DNA from: JAUVAV01 sp965371665
GTDB taxonomy: Bacteria; Oederibacteriota; JAAXVQ01; JAUVAV01
Reading direction: 5' to 3'
Length of the DNA: 30,296 bases
Assembly (NCBI GenBank): GCA_965371665.1
Contig: CBDUZI010000030.1
Span: forward strand, 1-30,296
Made by a program: the position numbers and the translations under genes. A model generated the notes under the pieces. It saw only the letters and a list, made by a program, of their open reading frames with translations. It had not been told where the DNA came from and did not search any database. Shown here in pieces: positions 15,501 to 23,032 of the stretch. Each line of letters begins with the position of its first letter. The first letter of the stretch is position 1.

Positions 15501-17984
15501 CAGTGCCAACTTTCCCGAATATTCCGGTTCCGGGGAATTATGATCGCAAGCGCCCTCAATCTTCAGATCACCCGTCCATTTTTTCTTCCCGATTTCAAAG
15601 GATTCCATCCAAGCCAGGATATGAAAAAACCGGTCGTTTTTTTTCATATCGGTTTCCAGCACCGCGTTGAATTTTCCGCCCCGCTGGAGCATTTCCAGTT
15701 TCTTAATCCACAACCGCCGGCCGCTCGAGGAAAATTCCAGGCTGCCGGAGCCGGCGGAAATACCGGCCCACTTCAATCCGGCAAGGGTTACGGTTCCTTT
15801 GGATTTAAGCGCTTTTAAAGCTCCGGTCAGGCTTACCCTCCCGCTGGCTTGGCCTGACAGCCTGCTCTGCCCGGACCTCATTCCGCCCAAAGCCGCGAGA
15901 TTTTCCAAATCAACCTTTTGCATAATTAAGGTCCCCTGAAGCTTGACCGGCTTTTTCAAATCCATCCAGCCCGAGAGGCGGATACGTTTGCGGTCCAAAT
16001 GCACTTTCTGCAATTCGATTTTTTGGGGCGTAAGGGATATCTCCCCCTGGGCGTCAATCTTGTTCCCCTTCACGTTCAGCATACTTTTCGTATAGAAACG
16101 GCCGGCTAAAGCGGGGCGATCAAAAGTGCCGTCCAGCCGGCCTTTAAAATTAAGCGTTCCCTGCAGATGGCTCACCGCATCCGGCAGAAAGGCAATATTC
16201 TTTATCGGGAGATTGCTGGTACGAACCCGGCCGGCAAACACTCCGGCCCGGGCAATGCTCCAGTCCCCCTCGGCCGACAGTAATTCCCGCCGGCCTTGGG
16301 TAATTCTCAGTTTTTTAAGCGCCCATCCGGGCGCCTGGTGTTCTCCCTGCACTCTTAGCCGTACTGCCGTCATATTTTCCCAATCGCTTTTCAGGTCGAG
16401 ATCAAGCACATTGCGCCGGTATTCCAATCGTCCCTTAACCTTTCTAAAATTCATTTTAGCGATTTTAATCCGGGAGGCGGAGAGACTGCCTTTCAGTATT
16501 GGCTGATCCAGCCGGCCTTTTAAATCAAGTATGCCGTCCAGCCGACCTTGTATGTCCTTGAGTCCGAACAGAGATGCTATTTCTTCCGCAGCCAGGTTTT
16601 TGACACTTCCGTGGAAATCCATCCGGCCCGGCTCCGGCCCGGCTTCGGGAAAAAGAATACGGCCGCTTCCCTCAATCCAGCCGCGCGCAAAAATTCCGCG
16701 CGCCTTAAGCAGACGGAGTTCATTATTTTTAAAACGTGAAATCGTCTCGAACTTCCGGATTTTTAAATTACCGATTTCTCCCTGGGGTATTTTGAAAGTC
16801 CCGGTGACTGCCAGGTCCGGCGCCTGCCCCTTGATCGAAATCACAGCTTCCCCGGAACCCCTGGCCGGCAGTTGGGATAAACGCGGAAAGGCTTCTATTA
16901 AATCGGCCAGATCCAGATTTTCACTCCGGACCTTGATATTTAACCTGGGTTTTTCAAAATTTTCAACGCTCCCCTGGCCGGACCAGGTGGATTTTCCAAA
17001 AATAGCCTGCACATTTTTAATAATTAATTGGTTGTCCGCCAGATGGACCACGCCGAATATATTCTGCAAGGGCCTGGCCAGCAAAGAAGTTTTCCCCGTT
17101 ACATTATATAGAACCAGTTTCCCGTCCACGCGGACTCCGGGAATTAAAACCCGGGACCGGGCCTTCCCGGAGCGCACTTTAAGTTCCAGGTCCGCATCCC
17201 CTCTCATGATTTCGAAATAATCAGTAACTTTAGCGACCCTTTCAAAGGGACGCAGGCCGACCCGCGATGCTTTAAGGCTCAGCCGGTAATCCTGTTGGTG
17301 AATATCCAGTATACCGGAAATTTTAATGTTTTGCAGGCGGTGCCGGTCAGTGCGCCCGGAAAGAAAAAGGCGGACAGCGGAAGGATCCTTGAGATTCAAT
17401 AAACCGCGCAGGTTCCTGATGCTGGCCGTATGCGAGGCATCGGTGAGCCTTACCTCTCCGGCCACCAGGGATATTTTAATCGCCGGAACCACGGGAGGAG
17501 GTATGCCGGGACCAGCCAGGTACCGGCGCCGGGGAAGAGACATAAGGTCCGGCCCCTTCCATTCTCCTTCCGGTGAACGCTTAAACTGTATCAGCGGACG
17601 AATTAATTGAATTTGGTGAAGACTGTCGGCCGGAGAGCGTTTCCTTACCAGAATATCCCAAAGCGAGTACTGGACCACTACCCGGTTAATCGTAATATCC
17701 AACGTTTCCGAATCTTTCGCCCGGGACGATATTGTCACATTTTTCAGGATTAAACGGTTACACAGCAGTCCTTCGAGACGGCCGATGGCAACGGTCCGGT
17801 TTAAAGCCCGGGAAAGCTCAACTTCCAGGCGCGGCTTCAGATGATTGGCGACCAGACCGCTGGTAGAAACGATCCATAAACCGCCGACTATCAGCCCCAC
17901 CCCCAGGAAAAACAAAGCCGGAGTCATTAAAGGATGACGGACTTTTTGAATCCTCCCCGAAGGAAGGTGATGCGGGGAAACCAA
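12576..17984 (-). CDS. tamB: TamB/YtfN-family translocation and assembly protein
   Basis: An 1802-residue AsmA-like bridge protein, longer than E. coli TamB (1259). TamB-family proteins span the periplasm as a long beta taco and serve in outer-membrane protein assembly and phospholipid transport. An N-terminal signal anchor (about 22-46, TPALFFLGVGLIVGGLWIV) follows basic residues. The body is many repeats such as LKGRLDQPILKGSLSASRIKI and GTLEEPVIGGSMELANGQFTYP. The C-terminal DUF490 domain includes GQVEITKGSFSYLDTDFNLDP, KGQIVSLLTLGEDFSSW and VIDIRLGGVQKL. The start is TTG at 17984 with GAGGG 8 nt upstream, only 4 nt after clpC. The stop falls on the edge of a family C repeat, after a charged tail of about 30 residues. 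No tamA is nearby; bamA is the neighbour. Confidence 0.93.
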   Translation of the reverse strand: MVSPHHLPSGRIQKVRHPLMTPALFFLGVGLIVGGLWIVSTSGLVANHLKPRLEVELSRALNRTVAIGRLEGLLCNRLILKNVTISSRAKDSETLDITINRVVVQYSLWDILVRKRSPADSLHQIQLIRPLIQFKRSPEGEWKGPDLMSLPRRRYLAGPGIPPPVVPAIKISLVAGEVRLTDASHTASIRNLRGLLNLKDPSAVRLFLSGRTDRHRLQNIKISGILDIHQQDYRLSLKASRVGLRPFERVAKVTDYFEIMRGDADLELKVRSGKARSRVLIPGVRVDGKLVLYNVTGKTSLLARPLQNIFGVVHLADNQLIIKNVQAIFGKSTWSGQGSVENFEKPRLNIKVRSENLDLADLIEAFPRLSQLPARGSGEAVISIKGQAPDLAVTGTFKIPQGEIGNLKIRKFETISRFKNNELRLLKARGIFARGWIEGSGRILFPEAGPEPGRMDFHGSVKNLAAEEIASLFGLKDIQGRLDGILDLKGRLDQPILKGSLSASRIKIAKMNFRKVKGRLEYRRNVLDLDLKSDWENMTAVRLRVQGEHQAPGWALKKLRITQGRRELLSAEGDWSIARAGVFAGRVRTSNLPIKNIAFLPDAVSHLQGTLNFKGRLDGTFDRPALAGRFYTKSMLNVKGNKIDAQGEISLTPQKIELQKVHLDRKRIRLSGWMDLKKPVKLQGTLIMQKVDLENLAALGGMRSGQSRLSGQASGRVSLTGALKALKSKGTVTLAGLKWAGISAGSGSLEFSSSGRRLWIKKLEMLQRGGKFNAVLETDMKKNDRFFHILAWMESFEIGKKKWTGDLKIEGACDHNSPEPEYSGKLALDHLEVDGKVLPSAEGELVLAGKKINLKRLQWGPSLSGSGEFNFGSELGGVFQLMLENSDLDAVRALIVPGKEALCEPLSGSVQLLLNRRQLNGKAHLNARQSEIRCEFNTLFSQTGKLGAYSGHIEMRDMRPATVFDLALLTEPENAPQGTFSGRVDFQGQAGRLKALSGELDFLNFKLGYWHFKQLKTAWEANDKAVKIIKLEGRQPLGSLQVSAGALHFMPDGRHALNLDLKAENFHFFLKRFHGEFKLKGTLGLKPVHDLQLEIASPDFGLEKYVFGDFRARVRYRGENLEIRTPPDCPFPIVGDLSLPPGGVVIFKRLTIADARHNYECINAAGRIDGEGTSDFLVKAHDVPADMIARCLGWPQPWTGIANGSVHYTDSQHIPHIRIKPKIENGSVIGLPFDVFYGDLVLDRDWLHFRGPEGAAVLRRYGKYTMFLTGKIPVPQDDAAAERMKGMEMDVRLSMPEGDLSYLVFVPHIASAGGKSSLELKLRGTMEYPSLSGRAGIVNGMIAPRLYAPEVKNIYAGLKFEDNKMFIQRLEGRLGEGILKVKAGSSAPWACIFRRLQPHQLNLILDSGEEHLSLDATSEYEFVSADVKMRAWLRGTLEEPVIGGSMELANGQFTYPPRALTEYARKIDGAATRYDKLKIISRRNFWFYNDVVRAQIAPDNSVVLNGGKHDFSGEGQVEITKGSFSYLDTDFNLDPNEKTWVVLQGREKPRLQGLAKTVIRDVQIRDEGRRRDATIYLKVRGEIGALTAEFKSDPEMTKGQIVSLLTLGEDFSSWSGEEVDRKIRSGGAGLKDIPPVLGRWAGKLLGRQIEKEIKKITPLDVIDIRLGGVQKLTDSIMEGDSNTGPAAAEGGTEVTGTSLLMNTQIDVGKYLTDDLFLNYRGILKELEGEPGSLSWQSLVGLEYHLDTSRKIKIYKNFDVDSGQELFLGIEGRTEFKSWSPEEEKKGRNNIAARMTPTPGKMD

Positions 17985-17988
17985 TGAA

Positions 17989-20421
17989 TTAACCCTCGAC
18001 TTTAACCTTGAACTCTATCCTATCTTCCCGGCGGAACGCACAAATTTCATCCTCCAGCTTGAGTTCGCCTCTTAAAATTTTTTCTGCCAAAGGATCTTCC
18101 AGCAAACGCTGCACGGTCCGCTTCAAAGGCCGCGCTCCCATTTGGGGAGAATAACCCTTTTCAATCAGCAAATCTTTTGCCTCCGGCGTCAGTACCAGGC
18201 TAACTTTTTTCTCCGCCAGACGCTCGTTCACTTTACGCAGCAACAGGTCCACAATCTTTTCCAGGTGGCTTTTGTCTAAATTATGAAAGACAATAACCTC
18301 GTCCACCCGGTTCAGGAATTCCGGATTAAAAACTTTTTTGACTTCGGACATTACCTTGGCCCGCATATCCTTGTGAGCACTCTCACTTGAGGACGGCTGA
18401 AATCCCAGCGCGCCCCCCCCCTTGTCAATCAGCCGGGCGCCGATATTACTCGTCATAATCACCACGGTATTTTTAAAATCAATCGTGCGGCCGTTGTTGT
18501 CCGTCAAACGGCCGTCCTCCAGCACCTGGAGCAGGATATTAAAAACATCCGGGTGAGCCTTCTCAACTTCATCGAAGAGGATCACGGAATACGGATTCCG
18601 CCGTACTTTTTCGGTCAACTGTCCGCCTTCGTCATGCCCGATATATCCCGGCGGCGCGCCGACCAGGCGCGAAACCGCGAATTTTTCCATATATTCCGAC
18701 ATATCGATGCGGATCAGGGTATTCTCATCCTCAAAAAGAAACTCCGCCAGGGCCCGGGCCATCTCGGTTTTCCCCACCCCGGTGGGACCTAAGAATATAA
18801 ACGAACCAATCGGTCTTTTGGGATCAGCCACGCCGGCCCGGGACCGGCGGATGGAACGCGCAGCCGCGCCGATAGCTTCATCCTGCCCGATAATCCGCTT
18901 ATGCAGATCCTCCTCCATACGCAGCAATTTGGCCGACTCTTTTTCCTCTAATTTAAATACCGGAACTCCGGTCCATTTACTGATAATCTTGGCGATATCC
19001 TCTTCCGTAACCACACTGACTTTTTGGTTCCGGGATTTCTCCCAAAACCGTTTCTTTTCCTCTTTTTTTAGGCGTAATTCCTTGATGCTGTCACGGAAAC
19101 TGGCAGCCAGTTCAAATTCCTGGCCTTTGATAGCCGCCTCTTTTTCTTTGTTAACATCCACGATCTGCTTCTCTATTTCCTTTAAATCAGTCGGCGTAAT
19201 GGTGGAAGATAAGCGGGCTTTGGCTCCGGCTTCATCCATGACATCGATAGCCTTATCCGGCAAAAGCCGCCCCGAGATATAGCGATCCGAGAGCCGAACC
19301 GAAGCTATCAGAGCACCATCGGTAAAATGCACGCGATGATGGGCCTCATACCGGTCGCGCAGACCCTTGAGGATTAAAATGGCCTGTTCCGCCGTGGGCG
19401 CTTCCACCTTGATCGACTGAAACCGGCGTTCCAAAGCTCCATCCTTTTCAATATACTTCCGGTATTCATCCATAGTAGTCGCGCCGATACATTGCACCTC
19501 ACCGCGGGCCAGAACGGGCTTTAGCATATTCGAGGCGTCAATCGCTCCCTCGGCCGCGCCGGCACCCACCAGAGTATGCAGTTCGTCGATAAATAAAAAA
19601 ATGTTCGAAGAAGCCGATTTAATTTCCTGCATGACGGTTTTCAGGCGTTCCTCAAATTCACCGCGATATTTGGTCCCGGCCACGACTGCGGCTAAATCCA
19701 GAGTAACAATCCGCTTGCCCTCCAGGAGTTCCGGAATATTATCGGTTACCAGCTTCTGGGCCAGACCCTCGGCAATCGCGGTCTTACCCACTCCCGGTTC
19801 CCCGATTAATACCGGGTTGTTTTTAGTCCTCCGGCAGAGAATCTGGATGACCCTTTCGATTTCATCCTCCCGGCCGATTACGGGATCCAGCTTGTTCTCC
19901 CGGGCCAGCTGCGTCAAATCCCGCCCGAAAGAATCCAGCATCGGGGTATTGGTCTTGGTATGAGCCTGGGAATATTTCGGAAGATTTCCGCCCAGCAAGT
20001 AGATGGTCATCTCACGGGCTTTTTCCAGACTCAGGTTGCACTGCTCGAAAACGTGATAAGCTATGCCTTCCCCTTCTCTGATCAAACCCAGAAGCAAATG
20101 CTCGGTCCCGATGTAATTATGTCCCAAAGCCTGGGACTCCTCGACCGCCAATTCCAGTACTTTTTTGGCCCGCGGAGTAAAAGGCACTTCCCCGAAAGTA
20201 AGCGTTCCGCCTCCCATAGTCAGGGTTTTTTCCACTTCCAATTTTATTCTTTCCAAATCCAATCCGAGATTCTCCAACACCGCGGTGGCCACGCCGCCGC
20301 CCTCCTTAATCAGTCCCAGCAGAAGATGCTCTGTTCCTATATAATCATGCCCCAGCCGGGCGGCCTCTTCGCGGGATAAATTCACTACTTTCCTGGCGTG
20401 TTCGGTAAATTTATCGAACAT
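17989..20421 (-). CDS. clpC: AAA+ unfoldase ClpC
   Basis: An 810-residue Hsp100 unfoldase that feeds ClpP. It has two N-terminal repeats, each with IGTEHLLLGL; the glutamates in these match B. subtilis ClpC E32 and E106, which dock phospho-arginine. AAA1 has GEPGVGKT near 210-217, and the middle region holds a UVR-like helix (GQEFELAASFRDSIKELR) that fits McsA/MecA-type adaptors. AAA2 has GPTGVGKTEMARALAEFL, and LGF in GGALGFQPSS resembles the ClpP-docking loop. The frame opens at ATG 20430, but its ribosome site AGGAGG directly touches that codon. ATG 20421 lies 9 nt away and gives the usual MFDKFTE start. It follows mcsA-mcsB and runs into tamB. No clpP is in the window. Confidence 0.96.
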   Translation of the reverse strand: MFDKFTEHARKVVNLSREEAARLGHDYIGTEHLLLGLIKEGGGVATAVLENLGLDLERIKLEVEKTLTMGGGTLTFGEVPFTPRAKKVLELAVEESQALGHNYIGTEHLLLGLIREGEGIAYHVFEQCNLSLEKAREMTIYLLGGNLPKYSQAHTKTNTPMLDSFGRDLTQLARENKLDPVIGREDEIERVIQILCRRTKNNPVLIGEPGVGKTAIAEGLAQKLVTDNIPELLEGKRIVTLDLAAVVAGTKYRGEFEERLKTVMQEIKSASSNIFLFIDELHTLVGAGAAEGAIDASNMLKPVLARGEVQCIGATTMDEYRKYIEKDGALERRFQSIKVEAPTAEQAILILKGLRDRYEAHHRVHFTDGALIASVRLSDRYISGRLLPDKAIDVMDEAGAKARLSSTITPTDLKEIEKQIVDVNKEKEAAIKGQEFELAASFRDSIKELRLKKEEKKRFWEKSRNQKVSVVTEEDIAKIISKWTGVPVFKLEEKESAKLLRMEEDLHKRIIGQDEAIGAAARSIRRSRAGVADPKRPIGSFIFLGPTGVGKTEMARALAEFLFEDENTLIRIDMSEYMEKFAVSRLVGAPPGYIGHDEGGQLTEKVRRNPYSVILFDEVEKAHPDVFNILLQVLEDGRLTDNNGRTIDFKNTVVIMTSNIGARLIDKGGGALGFQPSSSESAHKDMRAKVMSEVKKVFNPEFLNRVDEVIVFHNLDKSHLEKIVDLLLRKVNERLAEKKVSLVLTPEAKDLLIEKGYSPQMGARPLKRTVQRLLEDPLAEKILRGELKLEDEICAFRREDRIEFKVKVEG

Positions 20422-20441
20422 TTGGTTCATCCTCCTTTGAA

Positions 20442-20459
20442 ATTAACCGTCTGGTTAAT
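20442..20459. promoter_or_regulatory. 18-bp palindrome upstream of clpC
   Basis: ATTAACC-GTCT-GGTTAAT is a perfect inverted repeat with 7-bp arms, located between mcsB and clpC and about 6 nt upstream of the clpC ribosome site. It could be a repressor operator or a small hairpin affecting clpC translation. It does not resemble the CtsR heptad repeat. I see no convincing promoter beside it. Confidence 0.4.
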
Positions 20460-20481
20460 AATATCTACATATTTTTTTCTT

Positions 20482-20508
20482 GTAGGGGCAGGCATGCCTG
20501 GCCCCTAC
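20482..20508. repeat. Short palindrome of the GTAGGGGC repeat family
   Basis: A 27-bp near-perfect inverted repeat: GTAGGGGCAGGC, AT, then GCCTGGCCCCTAC with one extra G. The same outer bases bound the element at 22106-22187. On the minus strand its first bases supply the mcsB stop codon (TAG at 20507-20505). No T-run follows in the direction of transcription, so it is not a standard terminator. Confidence 0.65.
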
Positions 20509-21557
20509 TGCTTCCCAATTTTCAGCCGTTTCCTGATTAACTCGGCCCTCCAGGCCATTTGCTCCTCAGCCTTCATGGACTTTCCGGTAAATACCTGAAG
20601 ATGCGCCGGCTGAACTAAGAGCAGCAGCTCGTTCAACACCGGTTTTTCAATGCGTTCAATAACTCCGGTCTCCACACCCAGCCGGACGGCGGAAAGCAGG
20701 TCCAGGGCTTCTTCGAACCCTAACATCCGGCAGCCGGTAAGAATCCCCAGCGCCCGGCCGACTTTATCTTCGAGCAGTTGGCGCCTTTCCTTAAGCAATA
20801 TCCGGCGCGCTTCTTCTTCCCGTTCCACCACCTGGTGCGTCACTCCGGCTAAATGTTTAATTATTTCCTCCTCAGTACGTCCTAAAGTCATGTGGTTGCT
20901 GATTTGAAAAAACACGCTTCTTAATTCGGTCCCTTCCCCGTAAAACCCCCGAACCGCCAGACCTATATGCAGCACGGCCTGAAGCATCTGGACGATCCCC
21001 CGGGTCAGGGCCAAGGCGGGAAGGTGAAGCATTACCGAAGCCCGTAACCCGGTTCCGACATTAGTCGGACACGCCGTCAAGAACCCAAATTGAGGATGGC
21101 AGGCCAGAGGCAAGTTGCGTCCCATGCTCTCATCCAGATCCTGAGCCGCTTGCAAAGCCGTGGCCAGTCCCTCGCCTTCCTGCATCACTTGAATCCTGAG
21201 ATGATCTTCCTCGTTAAGCAGCAGGGATATACTTTGCCCGGGTGCGCAGGCCAGGACTATCTTATCCGGTTCCCGGACCGACTCCATGCTGATCAGTCCC
21301 CGCTCGAACAGCAGGCCGCGTTGAATTTCATCCTGTTCCTGAAGCCTTTGCAGCCTAAGGCGCGGCTGAGCCTTCTGCCGGGTAAAGGCCGCGATCCTCT
21401 GAATCACCTTTTCCTGCTCTTTAGGTCCGGCAATATTGGGAAAACAAAGATCCTGAAAATTCCTGGCCAGCCGAATCCGGGTTGAAATAACCGTACCACA
21501 CTCACCCTGGTCTTTGTTCAACCATTGAGGAAAAAACGACTTACTAATGCGCTTCAT
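20505..21557 (-). CDS. mcsB: Protein-arginine kinase McsB
   Basis: A 350-residue phosphagen-kinase-fold protein that phosphorylates arginines on client proteins, marking them for ClpC-ClpP. Seen in order are VISTRIRLARN (23-33), the catalytic acid region NEEDHLRIQ (115-123), TACPTNVGTGLRASV with the reactive cysteine C163, and RGFYGEGTE (203-211). The C-terminus reads AEEQMAWRAELIRKRL (330-345), where the family normally has an RDxxRA allosteric phospho-arginine motif; here the first R and D appear as Q333 and M334. The ATG at 21557 overlaps the mcsA end by 14 nt and has GGAGAGG 7 nt upstream. The stop codon lies inside a repeat. Confidence 0.93.
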   Translation of the reverse strand: MKRISKSFFPQWLNKDQGECGTVISTRIRLARNFQDLCFPNIAGPKEQEKVIQRIAAFTRQKAQPRLRLQRLQEQDEIQRGLLFERGLISMESVREPDKIVLACAPGQSISLLLNEEDHLRIQVMQEGEGLATALQAAQDLDESMGRNLPLACHPQFGFLTACPTNVGTGLRASVMLHLPALALTRGIVQMLQAVLHIGLAVRGFYGEGTELRSVFFQISNHMTLGRTEEEIIKHLAGVTHQVVEREEEARRILLKERRQLLEDKVGRALGILTGCRMLGFEEALDLLSAVRLGVETGVIERIEKPVLNELLLLVQPAHLQVFTGKSMKAEEQMAWRAELIRKRLKIGKQ

Positions 21558-22047
21558 GCGGCGTCCTCTCCAGCTGCCTGATGCTGTCGCGCAGCTTCAC
21601 TGCCAGTTCAAAATCTTCTTTAGCGATGGCGTCCTGCAGCTGCTGCTTCAACTTGGTGATTTCCAACCGCTTGCCGGCGTCGCTTTTCTTATCGCGTCGG
21701 CCGCGGTGCTGCTCGGCCTGATGAAACTGGCGGAATAGGGGCAGCAGATTTTGCTGAAAAACCTGGTAGCATTCCGCGCATCCGAAACGGCCGGCCTCTT
21801 TAAACCGGCTGAATGTGATTCCGCAGCGCGGACATTTCAAGACCTGCTTTTCCGTTATCGGCGCGGTCCCCAACTGCAGAATAGAGGCCAGCAGTTCATG
21901 CATCGCCATAGCCGGCTTGGACAGGATTTCTCCCAAATGCCGTTTTTGCGCGCAGCTCTCGCAAATATGTATGGAAATATGCTTATTATTAATAGTCTCG
22001 ATCAAATAAACCGTGGCTTCTTCGGCGTGACATATCTGGCAAAGCAT
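21544..22047 (-). CDS. mcsA: McsA, zinc-finger activator of McsB
   Basis: A 167-residue McsA-type protein. Two zinc-binding units are visible: CQIC (3-6) with CESC (about 29-32), and CPRCGITF (about 72-79) with CAEC (about 92-95). A basic linker follows, then a C-terminal UVR motif (KEDFELAVKLRDSIRQLE), nearly the same as the UVR-like helix of the neighbouring ClpC. McsA stimulates McsB and bridges it to ClpC. It is the first gene of mcsA-mcsB-clpC-tamB. The ATG at 22047 is preceded by AGGGGTGA. In Firmicutes ctsR lies upstream of mcsA; here only repeats and then lolD are upstream, and no CtsR box was seen. Confidence 0.9.
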   Translation of the reverse strand: MLCQICHAEEATVYLIETINNKHISIHICESCAQKRHLGEILSKPAMAMHELLASILQLGTAPITEKQVLKCPRCGITFSRFKEAGRFGCAECYQVFQQNLLPLFRQFHQAEQHRGRRDKKSDAGKRLEITKLKQQLQDAIAKEDFELAVKLRDSIRQLERTPHEAH

Positions 22048-22105
22048 TAATAGTCACCCCTTTTTGATTACATAATTAGCCGTCCGTAAATATTTTAAGG
22101 CCTCC

Positions 22106-22187
22106 GTAGGGGCGGACCCCTGTGCCCGCCCAAAGACGAATACGCGTAATCATGAATCCAAGGGCCGCCACAGGGGGCGGCCCCTAC
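22106..22187. repeat. 82-bp inverted-repeat element, GTAGGGGC family
   Basis: Imperfect 26-bp terminal inverted repeats: GTAGGGGCGGACCCCTGTG... at 22106 and ...CACAGGGGGCGGCCCCTAC ending at 22187, around about 30 bp. It lies upstream of mcsA in the 310-base lolD-mcsA gap. A reduced copy is at 20482-20508. Confidence 0.7.
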
Positions 22188-22223
22188 AAAAAACATATTG
22201 CATCTCAACTTTTGCAAATTTAT

Positions 22224-22303
22224 AAAATCCCCCCTTGCCCCCCTTTTTAAAAAGGGGGATTCTGAAAGTCCCCCTTTGAAAAAGGGGGATTTAGGGGGAT
22301 TTT
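22224..22303. repeat. 80-bp inverted-repeat element, CCCCCTTTTT/AAAAAGGGGG type
   Basis: The ends AAAATCCCCCC and AGGGGGATTTT are inverted, and inside are two smaller palindromes (CCCCCTTTTTAAAAAGGGGG and CCCCCTTTGAAAAAGGGGG). With the element at 22106-22187 it fills most of the lolD-mcsA gap. A similar segment starts at about 30272 at the window end. On the minus strand no long T-run follows the outer stem. Confidence 0.7.
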
Positions 22304-22357
22304 ACAGCGGTAGGTATAACCCTATGCAAGCAAAATAGCCTCTCATAATATTTCCCT

Positions 22358-23032
22358 TTATACAATTTTCCCGTCCTGCAAGGTAATAACACGATCCGCC
22401 AGGCTTGCCAATTCAGGATTATGGCTTACCATTACAAGGGTTTGACCCCGTTCCTTATTAAATTTCATCAGCAGCTGAAAAATTTCCCGCGCGGTTGTAC
22501 CATCCAGATCCCCGGTCGGTTCATCGGCCAGCAGCAAACCCGGTTGATTAAACAGGGCGCGGGCAATTGCCACGCGCTGCTGTTCCCCCCCGGATAACTC
22601 TCCGGGACGGTGCTTCCAGCGTTCTTCCAATCCCACTTGCCTAAGCAGTTCCCGGGCCCGCTGGTTCGCCGAGAGCCGGCTTTGCCCCGCAATCAGTCCG
22701 GGCATGGCAACATTCTCCATAGCCGAGAACTCGGGCAAAAGATGGTGCATTTGAAAAATAAATCCGACCAGTTGGTTCCGGATCCTCGAAAGCCCCTCTT
22801 CGCCGCAACTAAAAACCGCTTGTTCCAAAAGCAGTACCGAGCCGGACGAAGGACGCATAAGTCCTCCGGCAATATTCAGCAGGGTGCTCTTCCCCGCACC
22901 GGAGGGACCGACAATCGCCACTATCTCTCCGGCCGATATAGTTAAATTAATACCCTTAAGTACCTGTAAGCAGGACTCTCCCATACTAAAGGTCTTGGTC
23001 AGCTCTTGAATTTGAAGAACCGCCTTATTCAT
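22358..23032 (-). CDS. lolD: Lipoprotein-releasing ABC transporter ATPase LolD
   Basis: A 224-residue ABC ATPase of the LolD/MacB family that powers release of outer-membrane lipoproteins from the inner membrane. Walker A GPSGAGKST, the Q-loop region FIFQMHHLLPEFSAMENV, signature LSGGEQQRVAIARAL, Walker B LLADEPTGDLD and the H-loop VSHN are intact. The LLPEFSAMENVAMP stretch is typical of LolD. The frame is open from TTG 23056, but ATG 23032 has GGAGG 9 nt upstream and overlaps the lolC stop by 8 nt, the usual coupled arrangement, so I chose it. It is the last gene of lysS-lolC-lolD; repeats follow. Confidence 0.93.
   Translation of the reverse strand: MNKAVLQIQELTKTFSMGESCLQVLKGINLTISAGEIVAIVGPSGAGKSTLLNIAGGLMRPSSGSVLLLEQAVFSCGEEGLSRIRNQLVGFIFQMHHLLPEFSAMENVAMPGLIAGQSRLSANQRARELLRQVGLEERWKHRPGELSGGEQQRVAIARALFNQPGLLLADEPTGDLDGTTAREIFQLLMKFNKERGQTLVMVSHNPELASLADRVITLQDGKIV

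Noticed and set aside
20482..20508. Hairpin after mcsB as an intrinsic terminator
   Set aside because: On the transcribed strand it is followed by AAGAAAAAAA, not a T-run, and it belongs to a dispersed repeat family.
22048..22357. CtsR operator or a ctsR gene upstream of mcsA
   Set aside because: No tandem GGTCAAA-type heptads and no helix-turn-helix frame; the gap is filled by two inverted-repeat elements.
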